11,029 nucleotides of DNA from an uncultured Clostridia bacterium (lineage in GTDB: Bacteria; Bacillota; Clostridia; Lachnospirales; Lachnospiraceae). A program made the position numbers and the translations under genes. The DNA lies in contig CAMODY010000051.1 in assembly GCA_946611595.1 (NCBI GenBank), positions 1 through 11,029 of the forward strand. Reading direction: 5' to 3'. Shown here one piece after another: positions 1 through 6,972 of this stretch. The notes below the pieces were generated by a model. It ran no database searches. It saw nothing but the letters and a program-made list of their open reading frames with translations, and had not been told where the DNA came from. How positions within the stretch are numbered: position 1 is the first letter of the stretch; each line of letters opens with the position of its first letter.

Positions 1-933
1 GGACAAAAGACGGATGATTATGAAAGCATCTCTGCTCTTCTTTATGATTATTATGCAAAGAAAAAGACCGTTACGGATATGCGGCAGAAAACAGCTGATC
101 TGCGTCAGATCGTACAGACCTTGCTGAATAAAGATTACAAAAAATATGATCTTCAGCTCAAGCAGCTTAAAGATACAGAAAAGAAAGACAAATACCAGCT
201 CTACGGGGAGCTGATCACGGCCTATGGCTATAGTGTCAGCGTCGGTTCCACCTCCATGAAAGCGGAAAACTATCATACTGGTGAGGAGATCACGATTCCT
301 TTAGATCCGACAATCACTCCGATCGAGAATGGTAAAAAATATTTTGAAAAATATTCCAAACTGAAACGTACCGCGGAAGCTTTGAACGAGATCATTGTCC
401 AGACTAAGTCTGAGATCGATCATTTAGAGTCTATTTCTGCTTCCCTGGATACGGTTCAGGATGAAGCGGATGCAGCGGAACTGAAAAAAGAAATGATCGA
501 ATCCGGCTATATCCGGTATAAAGGAAAATATGATGCCAAAAAAGCGACCGGAAAGGCGATCAAGTCTTCTCCGCTCCACTTCATCTCATCTGATGGCTTT
601 GATATCTATGTTGGAAAAAACAATTATCAGAATGAATATATCAGTTTTAAACTTGCTGACGGCAATGACTGGTGGTTTCATGCAAAAAAACTGCCTGGCT
701 CCCATGTCATTGTAAAAACAGGTGGAAAAGAACTTCCGGATAAGACGTTTGAAGAGGCAGCTTCTCTTGCAGCCCATTTTTCCAAAGCGGAAGGTGCTCC
801 AAAGGTTGAGATCGATTATGTTCAGAGAAAACATTTAAAAAAGCCCGCTGGTGCAAAGCCAGGCTATGTCATTTACCATACGAACTATTCGATGTCTGCT
901 GAAACGGACATCAGTAAGATTAAGGAAGTATAA
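1..933 (+). CDS. rqcH: RqcH / NFACT-family ribosome quality control protein, C-terminal part (5' end outside window)
   Basis: The reading frame is open from base 1, so this is the last 310 residues of a protein that is normally about 570-590 residues long. The ATG at 79 is internal. The first ~70 residues and residues ~115-165 are charged and helical, as in the coiled-coil arm of NFACT proteins. Residues ~190-286 form the NFACT-R (DUF814) domain, with the hallmark WWFHAKKLPGSHVIVK at about 224-239. In Firmicutes RqcH binds split 60S-like (50S) ribosomal subunits carrying stalled peptidyl-tRNA and recruits tRNA-Ala to add C-terminal alanine tails that mark the peptide for degradation. Older annotation calls this family fibronectin-binding protein (FbpA). 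The N-terminal NFACT-N domain is not visible. It is convergent with the molybdate operon and shares a terminator with it. Family assignment is firm; tail synthesis is inferred from the family. Confidence 0.93.
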   Translation, partial: GQKTDDYESISALLYDYYAKKKTVTDMRQKTADLRQIVQTLLNKDYKKYDLQLKQLKDTEKKDKYQLYGELITAYGYSVSVGSTSMKAENYHTGEEITIPLDPTITPIENGKKYFEKYSKLKRTAEALNEIIVQTKSEIDHLESISASLDTVQDEADAAELKKEMIESGYIRYKGKYDAKKATGKAIKSSPLHFISSDGFDIYVGKNNYQNEYISFKLADGNDWWFHAKKLPGSHVIVKTGGKELPDKTFEEAASLAAHFSKAEGAPKVEIDYVQRKHLKKPAGAKPGYVIYHTNYSMSAETDISKIKEV

Positions 934-961
934 AAACGCCTGTCTTTTAGACAGGTGTTTT
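933..961. terminator. Bidirectional intrinsic terminator between rqcH and modC
   Basis: Stem CGCCTGTC (937-944) pairs with GACAGGTG (950-957) around the loop TTTTA, with one G-U pair. It is flanked by AAAA on the left and TTTT on the right. The flanks give a U-tract on the RNA in either direction, so it can end rqcH (+) and the leftward mod operon (-), whose last stop codon is at 993. Confidence 0.9.
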
Positions 962-992
962 ACATAAAACAAGTCTTTTATATGCTCTCTTC

Positions 993-2054
993 TCACTTTA
1001 GAAGCAGGATCTTATCCTTCGGCAGGCAGACATCCAGATACTCTTTCCGCATCTGATTCCAGACAGGCTTTTCCAGATCGATCAGAATATAACGATCTCC
1101 GTTTTTTCCATCCGGCCGAAGCATAACAGAATAGGAGAAAGGATTCTCGATCTCCCCTAATACTTTGCAGTGAAAAGCATTTTCCTTTTCGTAAGTTACA
1201 GAAGTTTCCCCATCAACGATATGAACATCGTGCATACGAATTCCAATTCCCCGGAAATCTTCAGGAATCTCCCCAACAGCCAGTTCCACATCCCAATCTT
1301 CCGCATAAACTCTATTCGGACCTACTACATGTGCATCCGAAATATTCTTGCAGCCGGTAAGGATCGCTCCGCCCATCGTGGAAGGATCAAGAAAGACCGC
1401 ATGTTTTTCACCAATGGCCTTAAAATGACCATCTTCCATTACTGCGATCTGATCTGTCAGACGAAATACCTCGTCCCTGTCATGCGAAACAAAAAGAACG
1501 GTCTTGCCGAAGTCTTTGATGATATTTTCCACCTGACGTTCTGTGTGGAAGCGTAAATGAGCATCCAAAGCCGAAAATGGTTCATCAAGCAAAAGGACCT
1601 GCGGTTCATTAACCAGAATCCTTGCAAGTGCACAACGCTGCTGCTGTCCTCCGGAAAGCATAGACGGTTTCTTATCTTCACAGCCGTTTAAGTGAAGACG
1701 GTCTATGATCTCAAGAGCCTTTTGCCTTTTCTCTTCTTTACTTCCTTCTCTTACGCCGCACATGATATTCTGAAGCGCAGTCATATTCGGGAAAAGTGCA
1801 TACTGCTGGAAGAGATAACCGACTTTCCGTTTTTGCGGTTTCAGGTTTATGTGTTTTTCGGAATCAAATAAAACGACATCGTCCAGGACAATGCGGCCTT
1901 CATCCGGTGTCTCAATCCCGGCGATGCACTTGAGCGTCATGCTTTTACCGCAGCCGGAAGCCCCAAGGATTGCGAGCATTCCCTCTGCCGTCTCAAACTG
2001 GACATCTAATTCAAAATTACCTAAGCGTTTTTTAATATCAACAGAAAGAGCCAT
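993..2054 (-). CDS. modC: Molybdate ABC transporter ATP-binding protein ModC
   Basis: 353 residues. This is the cytoplasmic ATPase that powers ModB-mediated molybdate uptake. The visible ABC motifs are Walker A GASGCGKS (31-38), Q-loop at Q83/Q84, signature LSGGQQQR (133-140), Walker B LLLDEP (154-159) and H-loop His191. The ~120 residues after the ATPase domain (from about 230) are a C-terminal regulatory/TOBE-like region, expected for ModC, although I cannot align a clean Mop repeat by eye. The ATG is one base downstream of the modB stop, so the two are translationally linked. An AAGG lies 6 nt before the ATG and a GGGG run lies further upstream. It is the last gene before the shared terminator at 933-961. 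Tungstate or sulfate specificity is not excluded by the ATPase alone; the ModA and Moco neighbours decide it. Confidence 0.92.
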   Translation of the reverse strand: MALSVDIKKRLGNFELDVQFETAEGMLAILGASGCGKSMTLKCIAGIETPDEGRIVLDDVVLFDSEKHINLKPQKRKVGYLFQQYALFPNMTALQNIMCGVREGSKEEKRQKALEIIDRLHLNGCEDKKPSMLSGGQQQRCALARILVNEPQVLLLDEPFSALDAHLRFHTERQVENIIKDFGKTVLFVSHDRDEVFRLTDQIAVMEDGHFKAIGEKHAVFLDPSTMGGAILTGCKNISDAHVVGPNRVYAEDWDVELAVGEIPEDFRGIGIRMHDVHIVDGETSVTYEKENAFHCKVLGEIENPFSYSVMLRPDGKNGDRYILIDLEKPVWNQMRKEYLDVCLPKDKILLLK

Positions 2055-2055
2055 C

Positions 2056-2730
2056 TTATGCCTTCACCCCTTTCTGTTTTTCTCTCTTTTCAAGCAGATT
2101 CACAGCCAGAAGAACGACGGCCGAAATCGCAATATTAACTAAAACCCACTTCAGCGCTTCTGCATCCTGATTGTTTTTCCATAATGCATATACCGTCGTT
2201 GAGATCGTTGCTGTATGCCCCGGAATGTATCCTGCAATCATGCTGGTTGCACCATACTCGCCAAGCGCTCTGGCAAACGCAAGCACAGTTCCTGCGAGGA
2301 TACCCTGCCTGCAGTATGGAAGACGGATACGCCAGAAAATAAAACTGTTGGATAGCCCTAATGTCTGCCCGGAATACATCAGCGTATTATCAAAGGATTC
2401 AAATGCCCCTCGGGCGGTCCGGTACATTAACGGAAAGATCACGACCACAGTAACGATGATCGCAGACCACCAGGTCATTGGAATCGTAAAGCCAAAGGCT
2501 GCTAAGAAAAACTTACCAAGCACTCTTCTAGGGCCCACCAGACGCAGCACAAGATATCCGACAACCGTCGGAGGCAGTACCAGCGGCAAAGTCAGGATTA
2601 CGTCAAGGATTCCTTTTAAGACTCTTGGAAGCTTGGCAATATAATACGCAAAAAACAAACCGAGGAAGAAAACGACCACGGTAGAGATCAATGCGATTCT
2701 TAAGGAATTCCAAAGCGGGAATAAATTCAT
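2056..2730 (-). CDS. modB: Molybdate ABC transporter permease ModB
   Basis: 224 residues, the usual length. This inner-membrane channel subunit works as a dimer with ModC. Hydrophobic segments lie at about 8-31, 41-63, 88-104, 140-157 and 195-212. The LPLVLPPTVVGYLVL stretch (48-62) is typical of ModB. The EAA-type coupling loop that docks on the ATPase appears as ARALGEYGATSMIAG (153-167). The start is the ATG at 2728-2730. Its ribosome binding site is poor (only AGTAAG-like), in contrast to the strong one of modA. A stable hairpin separates modA from modB, so lower expression than the binding protein is likely. Confidence 0.93.
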   Translation of the reverse strand: MNLFPLWNSLRIALISTVVVFFLGLFFAYYIAKLPRVLKGILDVILTLPLVLPPTVVGYLVLRLVGPRRVLGKFFLAAFGFTIPMTWWSAIIVTVVVIFPLMYRTARGAFESFDNTLMYSGQTLGLSNSFIFWRIRLPYCRQGILAGTVLAFARALGEYGATSMIAGYIPGHTATISTTVYALWKNNQDAEALKWVLVNIAISAVVLLAVNLLEKREKQKGVKA

Positions 2731-2754
2731 GTCTTACTAATTATAACCAAAGTG

Positions 2755-2789
2755 CCTGCGGCATATACAGTGGGTGTATACGCCGCAGG
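2755..2789 (-). promoter_or_regulatory. Stem-loop in the modA-modB intercistronic region
   Basis: CCTGCGGC (2755-2762) pairs perfectly with GCCGCAGG (2782-2789). After one A/C mismatch, TATAC (2764-2768) pairs with GTATA (2776-2780), leaving a 7-nt loop. On the minus-strand transcript it follows the modA stop by about 24 nt and is not followed by a U-run. That fits an mRNA-stabilising or partial attenuation element rather than a full terminator. This would raise ModA over ModBC, as is common in binding-protein transporters. Confidence 0.65.
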
Positions 2790-2813
2790 TAAGGGAAGAA
2801 AATAGCTAAACGC

Positions 2814-3695
2814 TTATTTTAACGTTGAAAATCCGACAGATTCGAAGATCGCGCCGGCTTCTGCTCCCTGAAGATACTCAAGGAATGCAGCAGCAAGTTC
2901 AGGATTTGTTCCTGTGCTGATCTGAGCTGCCGGGTAAATAACTTTTCCACCGGTCATTTCTTCTGTTGCAGTAGCAACAGCTGTAAGGCCTGCAGAATAT
3001 GCATCGGATCCGTAGATCACGCCTGCTTTTGCAGTTGCTTCGCTGATAGCAGAGGTAACGCCTTTAACGTCCTCACCGTATGTGATCTTGCCTGCTGCAG
3101 CTAAAGCAGCTTCATCAAGACCTAAGAATGCGAAGATCTTTTGTGTATATGCACCAACCGGTACAGACTCACCGCCCATAGCGAAGAGGAAATCTGCCTG
3201 ATCAAATGCTGCTTTCAGATCATCAAAGGAATTGATGTTTGCCGGGTTTCCTTCCGGAACTGCCAGTACGCATTTGTTCTCTAACAAGTCAAGTCTTGTT
3301 CCCTGAACAACAAAGTCACTTCCGTCTGTGTTAACTTCTGCATCTGCAGTAACATCGATCTGATTCATCTGTTTGGAAGCTGCAGAAATGAAGATGTCAC
3401 ATGCTGCCCCTTCTTTGATCTGATCAACTAATGTTCCGGAAGATCCATAGTTCGGTGTGATCGTAACATTTGGATGTGCTTCCGTAAATTTTGCAATGAT
3501 CTGATCCATGGACTCGGTCAGAGATGCTGCTGCGAATACATTGATTTCTCCGGAAAGATCATCTGCTGCCGGTGCAACTGCTGCTCCGGAACCTGCTGCA
3601 GAACCAGCCGGCTCATCAGCTGCATTGCTTCCACAAGCTGCGAGTAATCCTACACAAAGAAGTGCAGAAAGTAATAAAGCAATAATTTTTTTCAT
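2814..3695 (-). CDS. modA: Molybdate-binding lipoprotein ModA
   Basis: 293 residues. This extracellular substrate-binding protein delivers molybdate to ModB. It has a lipoprotein signal peptide: MKK, a hydrophobic core, and lipobox LAAC with Cys21 as the lipidated residue. An Ala/Gly/Ser-rich tether runs to about 45. ModA-type oxyanion-site segments follow: FAAASLTES (54-62), YGSSGTLVDQI (83-93), VPVGAYTQK (178-186) and VIYGSDAY (226-233). The ATG at 3695 has a clear AAGGAG about 7 nt upstream, the best ribosome binding site of the mod genes. It follows moaC by 135 nt in the same direction, linking molybdate import to cofactor synthesis. Tungstate binding is possible as well, since the family binds both. 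Confidence 0.92.
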   Translation of the reverse strand: MKKIIALLLSALLCVGLLAACGSNAADEPAGSAAGSGAAVAPAADDLSGEINVFAAASLTESMDQIIAKFTEAHPNVTITPNYGSSGTLVDQIKEGAACDIFISAASKQMNQIDVTADAEVNTDGSDFVVQGTRLDLLENKCVLAVPEGNPANINSFDDLKAAFDQADFLFAMGGESVPVGAYTQKIFAFLGLDEAALAAAGKITYGEDVKGVTSAISEATAKAGVIYGSDAYSAGLTAVATATEEMTGGKVIYPAAQISTGTNPELAAAFLEYLQGAEAGAIFESVGFSTLK

Positions 3696-3802
3696 GGTTT
3701 AACTCCTTGTTTCCTGCGAGAGATTCCTGCATTGACAAAAATCTATCGCATTGTTAATAGTTCCTAATTTTTTTTATCCCCGGAGCTGCGCGCTTTGCTC
3801 TG

Positions 3803-3814
3803 AGGTTTAAACCT
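3803..3814. promoter_or_regulatory. 12-bp palindrome between moaC and modA
   Basis: AGGTTTAAACCT is a perfect palindrome lying 17 bp past the moaC stop and about 108 bp before the modA start. It could be an operator for separate control of modABC. It does not resemble the enterobacterial ModE site, and no convincing promoter could be placed next to it, so its role is open. Confidence 0.3.
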
Positions 3815-3830
3815 TATTAAGAAAAAGTAT

Positions 3831-4313
3831 TTACTTTTCATTGAACTGATAGTGTCCGCTCTTTCCTCCGTCTTTTTCCAGAAGATAGATGTCTGAGATT
3901 TTTATATCTCTCTGGACGGCCTTACACATATCATAGATCGTAAGCGCTGCTATGGATGCCGCACTCATCGCCTCCATTTCGATACCTGTTTTCCCATCGC
4001 ATTTTGCTGTGGAAATGATCTTGATCGTGCAGTCTTCTTCATTCATCTCAAAAGCGATATCAACGTTTGTGATTTGGATCGGATGGCACATCGGGATGAT
4101 ATCCGGCGTACGCTTTGCACCCATGATGCCTGCAACCTGCGCAACGGCAAGCACATCGCCTTTCTTCATTTTTCCTTCTTTGATCAGAGCGAAGGTTTCC
4201 GGATTTACCGAAACGGTCGCGGTCGCTTTTGCAATTCTGGTCGTAATCTCTTTTTCTGATACATCAACCATCCTTGCTCTTCCCTCTTCATTAAAATGTG
4301 TTAATTCGCCCAT
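3831..4313 (-). CDS. moaC: Cyclic pyranopterin monophosphate synthase MoaC
   Basis: 160 residues, matching the family length. It converts the MoaA product (3',8-cyclo-7,8-dihydro-GTP) to cyclic pyranopterin monophosphate, the second step of molybdenum cofactor synthesis, in the cytoplasm as a hexamer. The conserved MVDVSEK (15-21), KGDVLAVAQVAGI (51-63), KRTPDIIPMCHPI (67-79), TGIEMEAMSAAS (109-120) and YDMCKAV (127-133) are all present. Lys51, His77, Asp128 and Lys131 fall at the same numbers as the active-site residues of the E. coli enzyme. The GGKSGH tail motif is also present. The ATG has an AGGAAG-type ribosome binding site just upstream. Nothing appears degraded. Confidence 0.96.
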   Translation of the reverse strand: MGELTHFNEEGRARMVDVSEKEITTRIAKATATVSVNPETFALIKEGKMKKGDVLAVAQVAGIMGAKRTPDIIPMCHPIQITNVDIAFEMNEEDCTIKIISTAKCDGKTGIEMEAMSAASIAALTIYDMCKAVQRDIKISDIYLLEKDGGKSGHYQFNEK

Positions 4314-4350
4314 AATACTTCCTATCTATCTTCCCGTACTTTGACTAATA

Positions 4351-4376
4351 CCTGAATGACAGAGCATTCGTTCAGG
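4351..4376 (-). promoter_or_regulatory. Hairpin in the 136-bp moaA-moaC spacer
   Basis: CCTGAATGA (4351-4359) pairs with TCGTTCAGG (4368-4376) as a 9-bp stem including one T-G pair, around an 8-nt loop. It has no U-run on either side, so it is not an intrinsic terminator. It sits about 38 nt before the moaC start on the transcript. A role in processing or translation of moaC is possible; none is shown. Confidence 0.35.
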
Positions 4377-4449
4377 GGAACATGTATAACTTTTGTTTCA
4401 TACAGCTTTCTTCATCTGCAGATCCATTTTACGTCTCTTCCTGTCATTT

Positions 4450-5409
4450 TCAGCCGCCGATCTGATTCATATTTCGCATCGAACTGCTTGGATTGTCATA
4501 TCCCAGATCATAGTTCTCCGGTTTATTGCTGATCTCATTTGCGATTGTTGCTCTTAACTCCTCACCATGAAGACCTTTGACCGGCGTTTCTTTTTTGGAA
4601 TGCAGACAAGCCTTCAGCTTTCCATCCGCCGTTAATCGAAGACGGTTGCACTGCGAACAGAAATGATGATTTACAGGACTGATCAGACCGATCGTTCCCT
4701 CGTAGCCTTCTTTTTGATATAACTTAGCAACACCGCTCTCACCGATAGCTTTCAGCTCAGGAGCTTTTTCCAGCACTGTCTCATTTGGAAGAAAGCTTCT
4801 CTTATCCCAGGATGCAGCCTCTCCGATCGGCATTAGTTCTATAAACCGGATCTGGTATGGATTATCTTTTGTAAGTTCCACAAAATCCGTGATCTCATCG
4901 TCGTTCCAGCCGCCGATCAAAACCGCATTCAGTTTGATATTTTCAAAGCCTGCTTTCTTTGCTGCTTCGATTCCTGCAAAGATATCGTCTACCGGATGCT
5001 CACTGATCTTACATCGTGTAAGGTCTTTATATTTCTCATTTTGAAGTGTGTCGATAGAAATATTCAATCGGTCCACTCCTGCTTCGCGAAGCTCCTTCGC
5101 GTATTGTTTTAGGAGCATTCCGTTTGTCGTGATACAAAGTTCTTCAATCTGCGGAATCTCTGAGATCTTCCTGCAGATATCAATAATTCCCCGCCGAACA
5201 AGGGGTTCCCCGCCTGTCAGACGGATCTTTTTCACCCCAAGTTCGGCGCTGATACTTGCAATCTCCGCAATTTCTTCTACACTTAGGATCTTCTCATGCG
5301 AAAACTTTTCAACACCGTGCTCGGGCATACAGTATCTACACCTTAAGTTACATAGATCCGTGACAGAGATCCTTAAATAATTGATTTCCCGCTTGTAGCT
5401 ATCTTTCAT
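4450..5409 (-). CDS. moaA: GTP 3',8-cyclase MoaA (radical SAM)
   Basis: 319 residues. It carries out the first step of molybdopterin synthesis, radical rearrangement of GTP. The radical-SAM cluster motif is C20-x3-C24-x2-C27 (CNLRCRYC). The GGEPL-type SAM motif is present in LTGGEPLVRRG. The second [4Fe-4S] cluster, which binds GTP, is C251-x2-C254-x13-C268 followed by the conserved NRLRLTADGK context. The protein ends in the Gly-Gly (318-319) that MoaA proteins use in catalysis, so the C-terminus is complete. The ATG at 5409 is chosen because it gives the normal N-terminus. An AAGGAG lies 13 nt upstream, a longer spacing than usual. It is upstream of moaC and 114 nt after mobB. Confidence 0.96.
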   Translation of the reverse strand: MKDSYKREINYLRISVTDLCNLRCRYCMPEHGVEKFSHEKILSVEEIAEIASISAELGVKKIRLTGGEPLVRRGIIDICRKISEIPQIEELCITTNGMLLKQYAKELREAGVDRLNISIDTLQNEKYKDLTRCKISEHPVDDIFAGIEAAKKAGFENIKLNAVLIGGWNDDEITDFVELTKDNPYQIRFIELMPIGEAASWDKRSFLPNETVLEKAPELKAIGESGVAKLYQKEGYEGTIGLISPVNHHFCSQCNRLRLTADGKLKACLHSKKETPVKGLHGEELRATIANEISNKPENYDLGYDNPSSSMRNMNQIGG

Positions 5410-5475
5410 TCTTTGAAAGATTCTCCTTTTTTATTATCCTATCCTGTAAATAAGCCAGACTTATCATGAGACAAT

Positions 5476-5518
5476 GCTTTTAGAACGCGTCTTCCTATCG
5501 GTCACTTACACTAAAAGC
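5476..5518 (-). promoter_or_regulatory. Inverted repeat in the mobB-moaA spacer (moaA leader)
   Basis: GCTTTTAG (5476-5483) is repeated inverted as CTAAAAGC (5511-5518), an exact 8-bp arm with a 27-nt loop. It starts just past the mobB stop and precedes moaA by about 66 nt. It could end the mobB message weakly, fold as a leader or mark a processing site. I looked for the known Moco riboswitch here and could not match it. Confidence 0.3.
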
Positions 5519-5523
5519 TGTTT

Positions 5524-6027
5524 CTATAAATAGTCTCCGCTTAAGATAAACTCAGCGACTTCCTCATAGGCATCCAGTTCAAATACCGGAAGACCCGTTA
5601 TATCCTCATCCGTTACCACAGCGCAAAGTTCAGAAACCGGGAGTTTTAATCCTTTTCCGGTTTCTTTTCTGCTGACACCGATCTTTGGAAGATCACTCAT
5701 ACGGTATCCTTCCACAATGATCACATCATAATTACCAGGAAGCATGTCGATCATTTCATGTACATCCGGGCATCCCTCATTCCGTTTAATGACGGCAGCT
5801 TTCTGATCATTGCAAATAGCAACACAATCACTACCGGCCTCATAAAAACGGTAGGTGTCTTTTCCTTCTTTGTCCATCTGAAACTGGTGCGCGTCATGTT
5901 TAATCACGGCAACAGAAAAACCGCGCCGCTTGATGATTTTGATCAATTGTTCAATGAAAGTGGTTTTTCCGGAACCGGAAAAGCCAACAAAAGAAATGAT
6001 TCTTTTTTCGTTATCTAAAAAACGCAT
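5524..6027 (-). CDS. mobB: Molybdopterin-guanine dinucleotide biosynthesis adapter protein MobB
   Basis: 167 residues from the ATG at 6027, close to the ~170 usual for MobB. It is a GTP-binding P-loop protein that assists MobA in attaching GMP to molybdopterin. The motifs are P-loop GFSGSGKT (15-22), VIKHDAH (41-47), the family-specific KDTYRFYEAGSD (56-67) and Walker B-like DVIIVEGYR (101-109). The 6027 start is preferred because AAGGGG lies 6 nt before it and the protein then begins just ahead of the first beta strand. In-frame starts upstream (ATG 6048, ATG 6063, GTG 6075) lack a good ribosome binding site and add a tail with no family similarity. mobA is not in the window. It is the first gene of the molybdenum block. 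Confidence 0.92.
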   Translation of the reverse strand: MRFLDNEKRIISFVGFSGSGKTTFIEQLIKIIKRRGFSVAVIKHDAHQFQMDKEGKDTYRFYEAGSDCVAICNDQKAAVIKRNEGCPDVHEMIDMLPGNYDVIIVEGYRMSDLPKIGVSRKETGKGLKLPVSELCAVVTDEDITGLPVFELDAYEEVAEFILSGDYL

Positions 6028-6139
6028 TCTGTTCCCCTTTTCAAACATGGAAGGCGCCCGCATTTCTTTGGACACCCCGTCCAGGCAGCCATGACAAAAT
6101 GTTTTAGGCCCTCCCGGATCGGAGATTTGTTATGCTATT

Positions 6140-6168
6140 AAATTACCACCTTGGTATACCAAAGTCAA
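6140..6168 (-). promoter_or_regulatory. Candidate promoter of the mobB-moaAC-modABC block
   Basis: On the minus strand TTGACT (6163-6168, 5 of 6 to the -35 consensus) is followed after exactly 17 bp by TAATTT (6140-6145, a weak -10). TTTAAT is an alternative -10 three bases further on. The start point would be near 6133, leaving a leader of about 105 nt before mobB. The spacer is occupied by a perfect palindrome (see the next entry). Confidence 0.45.
6151..6162. promoter_or_regulatory. Palindromic operator candidate TTGGTATACCAA
   Basis: A perfect 12-bp dyad fills most of the spacer of the promoter candidate upstream of mobB. This is the position where a bound repressor blocks polymerase. 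The TGGT/ACCA half-sites resemble those of GntR-family operators. No regulator gene of that type is in the window. Confidence 0.5.
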
Positions 6169-6233
6169 TTCTGAATTATCATCAGTACTCATTACGGATT
6201 GAAACCATAACTGCATTATATCTACAGTACCTT

Positions 6234-6944
6234 CTATTTCCTGCAGATGAGGCTGATGATATAGCGCTTGTTTTCTTTTACTTTATGGTCAAACTTCCTG
6301 TCAAAACTGCTGAACAGTTTATTTACAAAAGAGACTCTGCCAAACAGGCCGATCAGGCCGAACGATTCATATTGGATTTCTTTAAAGAGCGATAAATAAC
6401 TTATCAGTTCATCCACTTTAAAATAGTGCCAGGTACTGCCCCATTTTCGGAGTTTTTTCCGAAGGAACATATGGAGATTGCTGCCGGCAAGATTTTCGGC
6501 AAAGAACAAATATCCATCCGGCTTTAATGCTTTTGATATCTGAACCAGCATCCGCTCTGCCGCTTCCTGTCCGCCGCATTCTCCGTACACAGCTCCCATG
6601 ATCGATTTGAAACAGACAATATCAAATTCGTTTTCATACGGAATCTCAAGAGAGTTGATGATCTCGTAGCGGACTCTGTCTGAAACGCCATATTTTTTGT
6701 GTAATGCCTTCGCTTTATCAAGGCCGCTCTCATCAATATCTGACCATACGACATTACAGCCTTTTAACGCCCAGAATAACGAGATCCCGCCGTTGCGTCC
6801 TCCAAGATCAAGGACTTTCGGTCTTTTATTTTTTTCCATAAACGAAGCCACGAGTTCCGTGGCTTTGTTATCCCAGAAGTCAATGGCTCTGGACCAGTTA
6901 TAAATATCCCATTCAACGATGTCTTTTTGTAATGTTATATCCAT
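6234..6944 (-). CDS. Class I SAM-dependent methyltransferase, substrate unknown
   Basis: 236 residues. The Rossmann-type SAM site is visible: motif I VLDLGGRNGG (44-53), an acidic end of strand 2 at VVWSDIDES (Asp69/Asp71), SLEIPYENEFDIVCFKSI as the motif II region, and LKPDGYLFFAEN as the post-II strand. The C-terminal half has many aromatic residues and may shape the substrate site, but no subfamily is recognised. The ATG lies 28 nt after the stop of the isocitrate dehydrogenase fusion, with no terminator between, so co-transcription is likely. The ribosome binding site is poor. It is separated from mobB by a 206-bp gap that contains the mobB promoter candidate, so a role in molybdenum cofactor synthesis is not supported. 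The protein could act on a small molecule, lipid or RNA. Confidence 0.8.
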   Translation of the reverse strand: MDITLQKDIVEWDIYNWSRAIDFWDNKATELVASFMEKNKRPKVLDLGGRNGGISLFWALKGCNVVWSDIDESGLDKAKALHKKYGVSDRVRYEIINSLEIPYENEFDIVCFKSIMGAVYGECGGQEAAERMLVQISKALKPDGYLFFAENLAGSNLHMFLRKKLRKWGSTWHYFKVDELISYLSLFKEIQYESFGLIGLFGRVSFVNKLFSSFDRKFDHKVKENKRYIISLICRK

Positions 6945-6972
6945 TTACTGTCAAATACGATAAATCTCTTAG

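Noticed and set aside
2171..2644. Plus-strand ORF of 157 codons antisense to modB
   Set aside because: The modB frame has clear family motifs and membrane segments; the antisense frame has none.
3760..3800. Terminator for moaC near the A-run at 3768-3777
   Set aside because: The only stem nearby is four base pairs, and the run reads as A, not U, on the moaC transcript.
4314..4449. Tiny ORFs of 9-13 codons in the moaA-moaC spacer
   Set aside because: Too short, no consistent ribosome binding sites; expected by chance in an AT-rich spacer.
6028..6075. N-terminal extension of MobB to GTG 6075
   Set aside because: It adds residues without family similarity and lacks a ribosome binding site; ATG 6027 has AAGGGG at the right distance.
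6132..6395. Plus-strand ORF of 87 codons between mobB and the methyltransferase
   Set aside because: Most of it is antisense to the methyltransferase C-terminus, it has no ribosome binding site and it runs over the mobB promoter candidate.
6892..6955. TTGACA just before the methyltransferase ATG as a promoter
   Set aside because: Any matching -10 would fall inside the coding region, putting the start point after the start codon.
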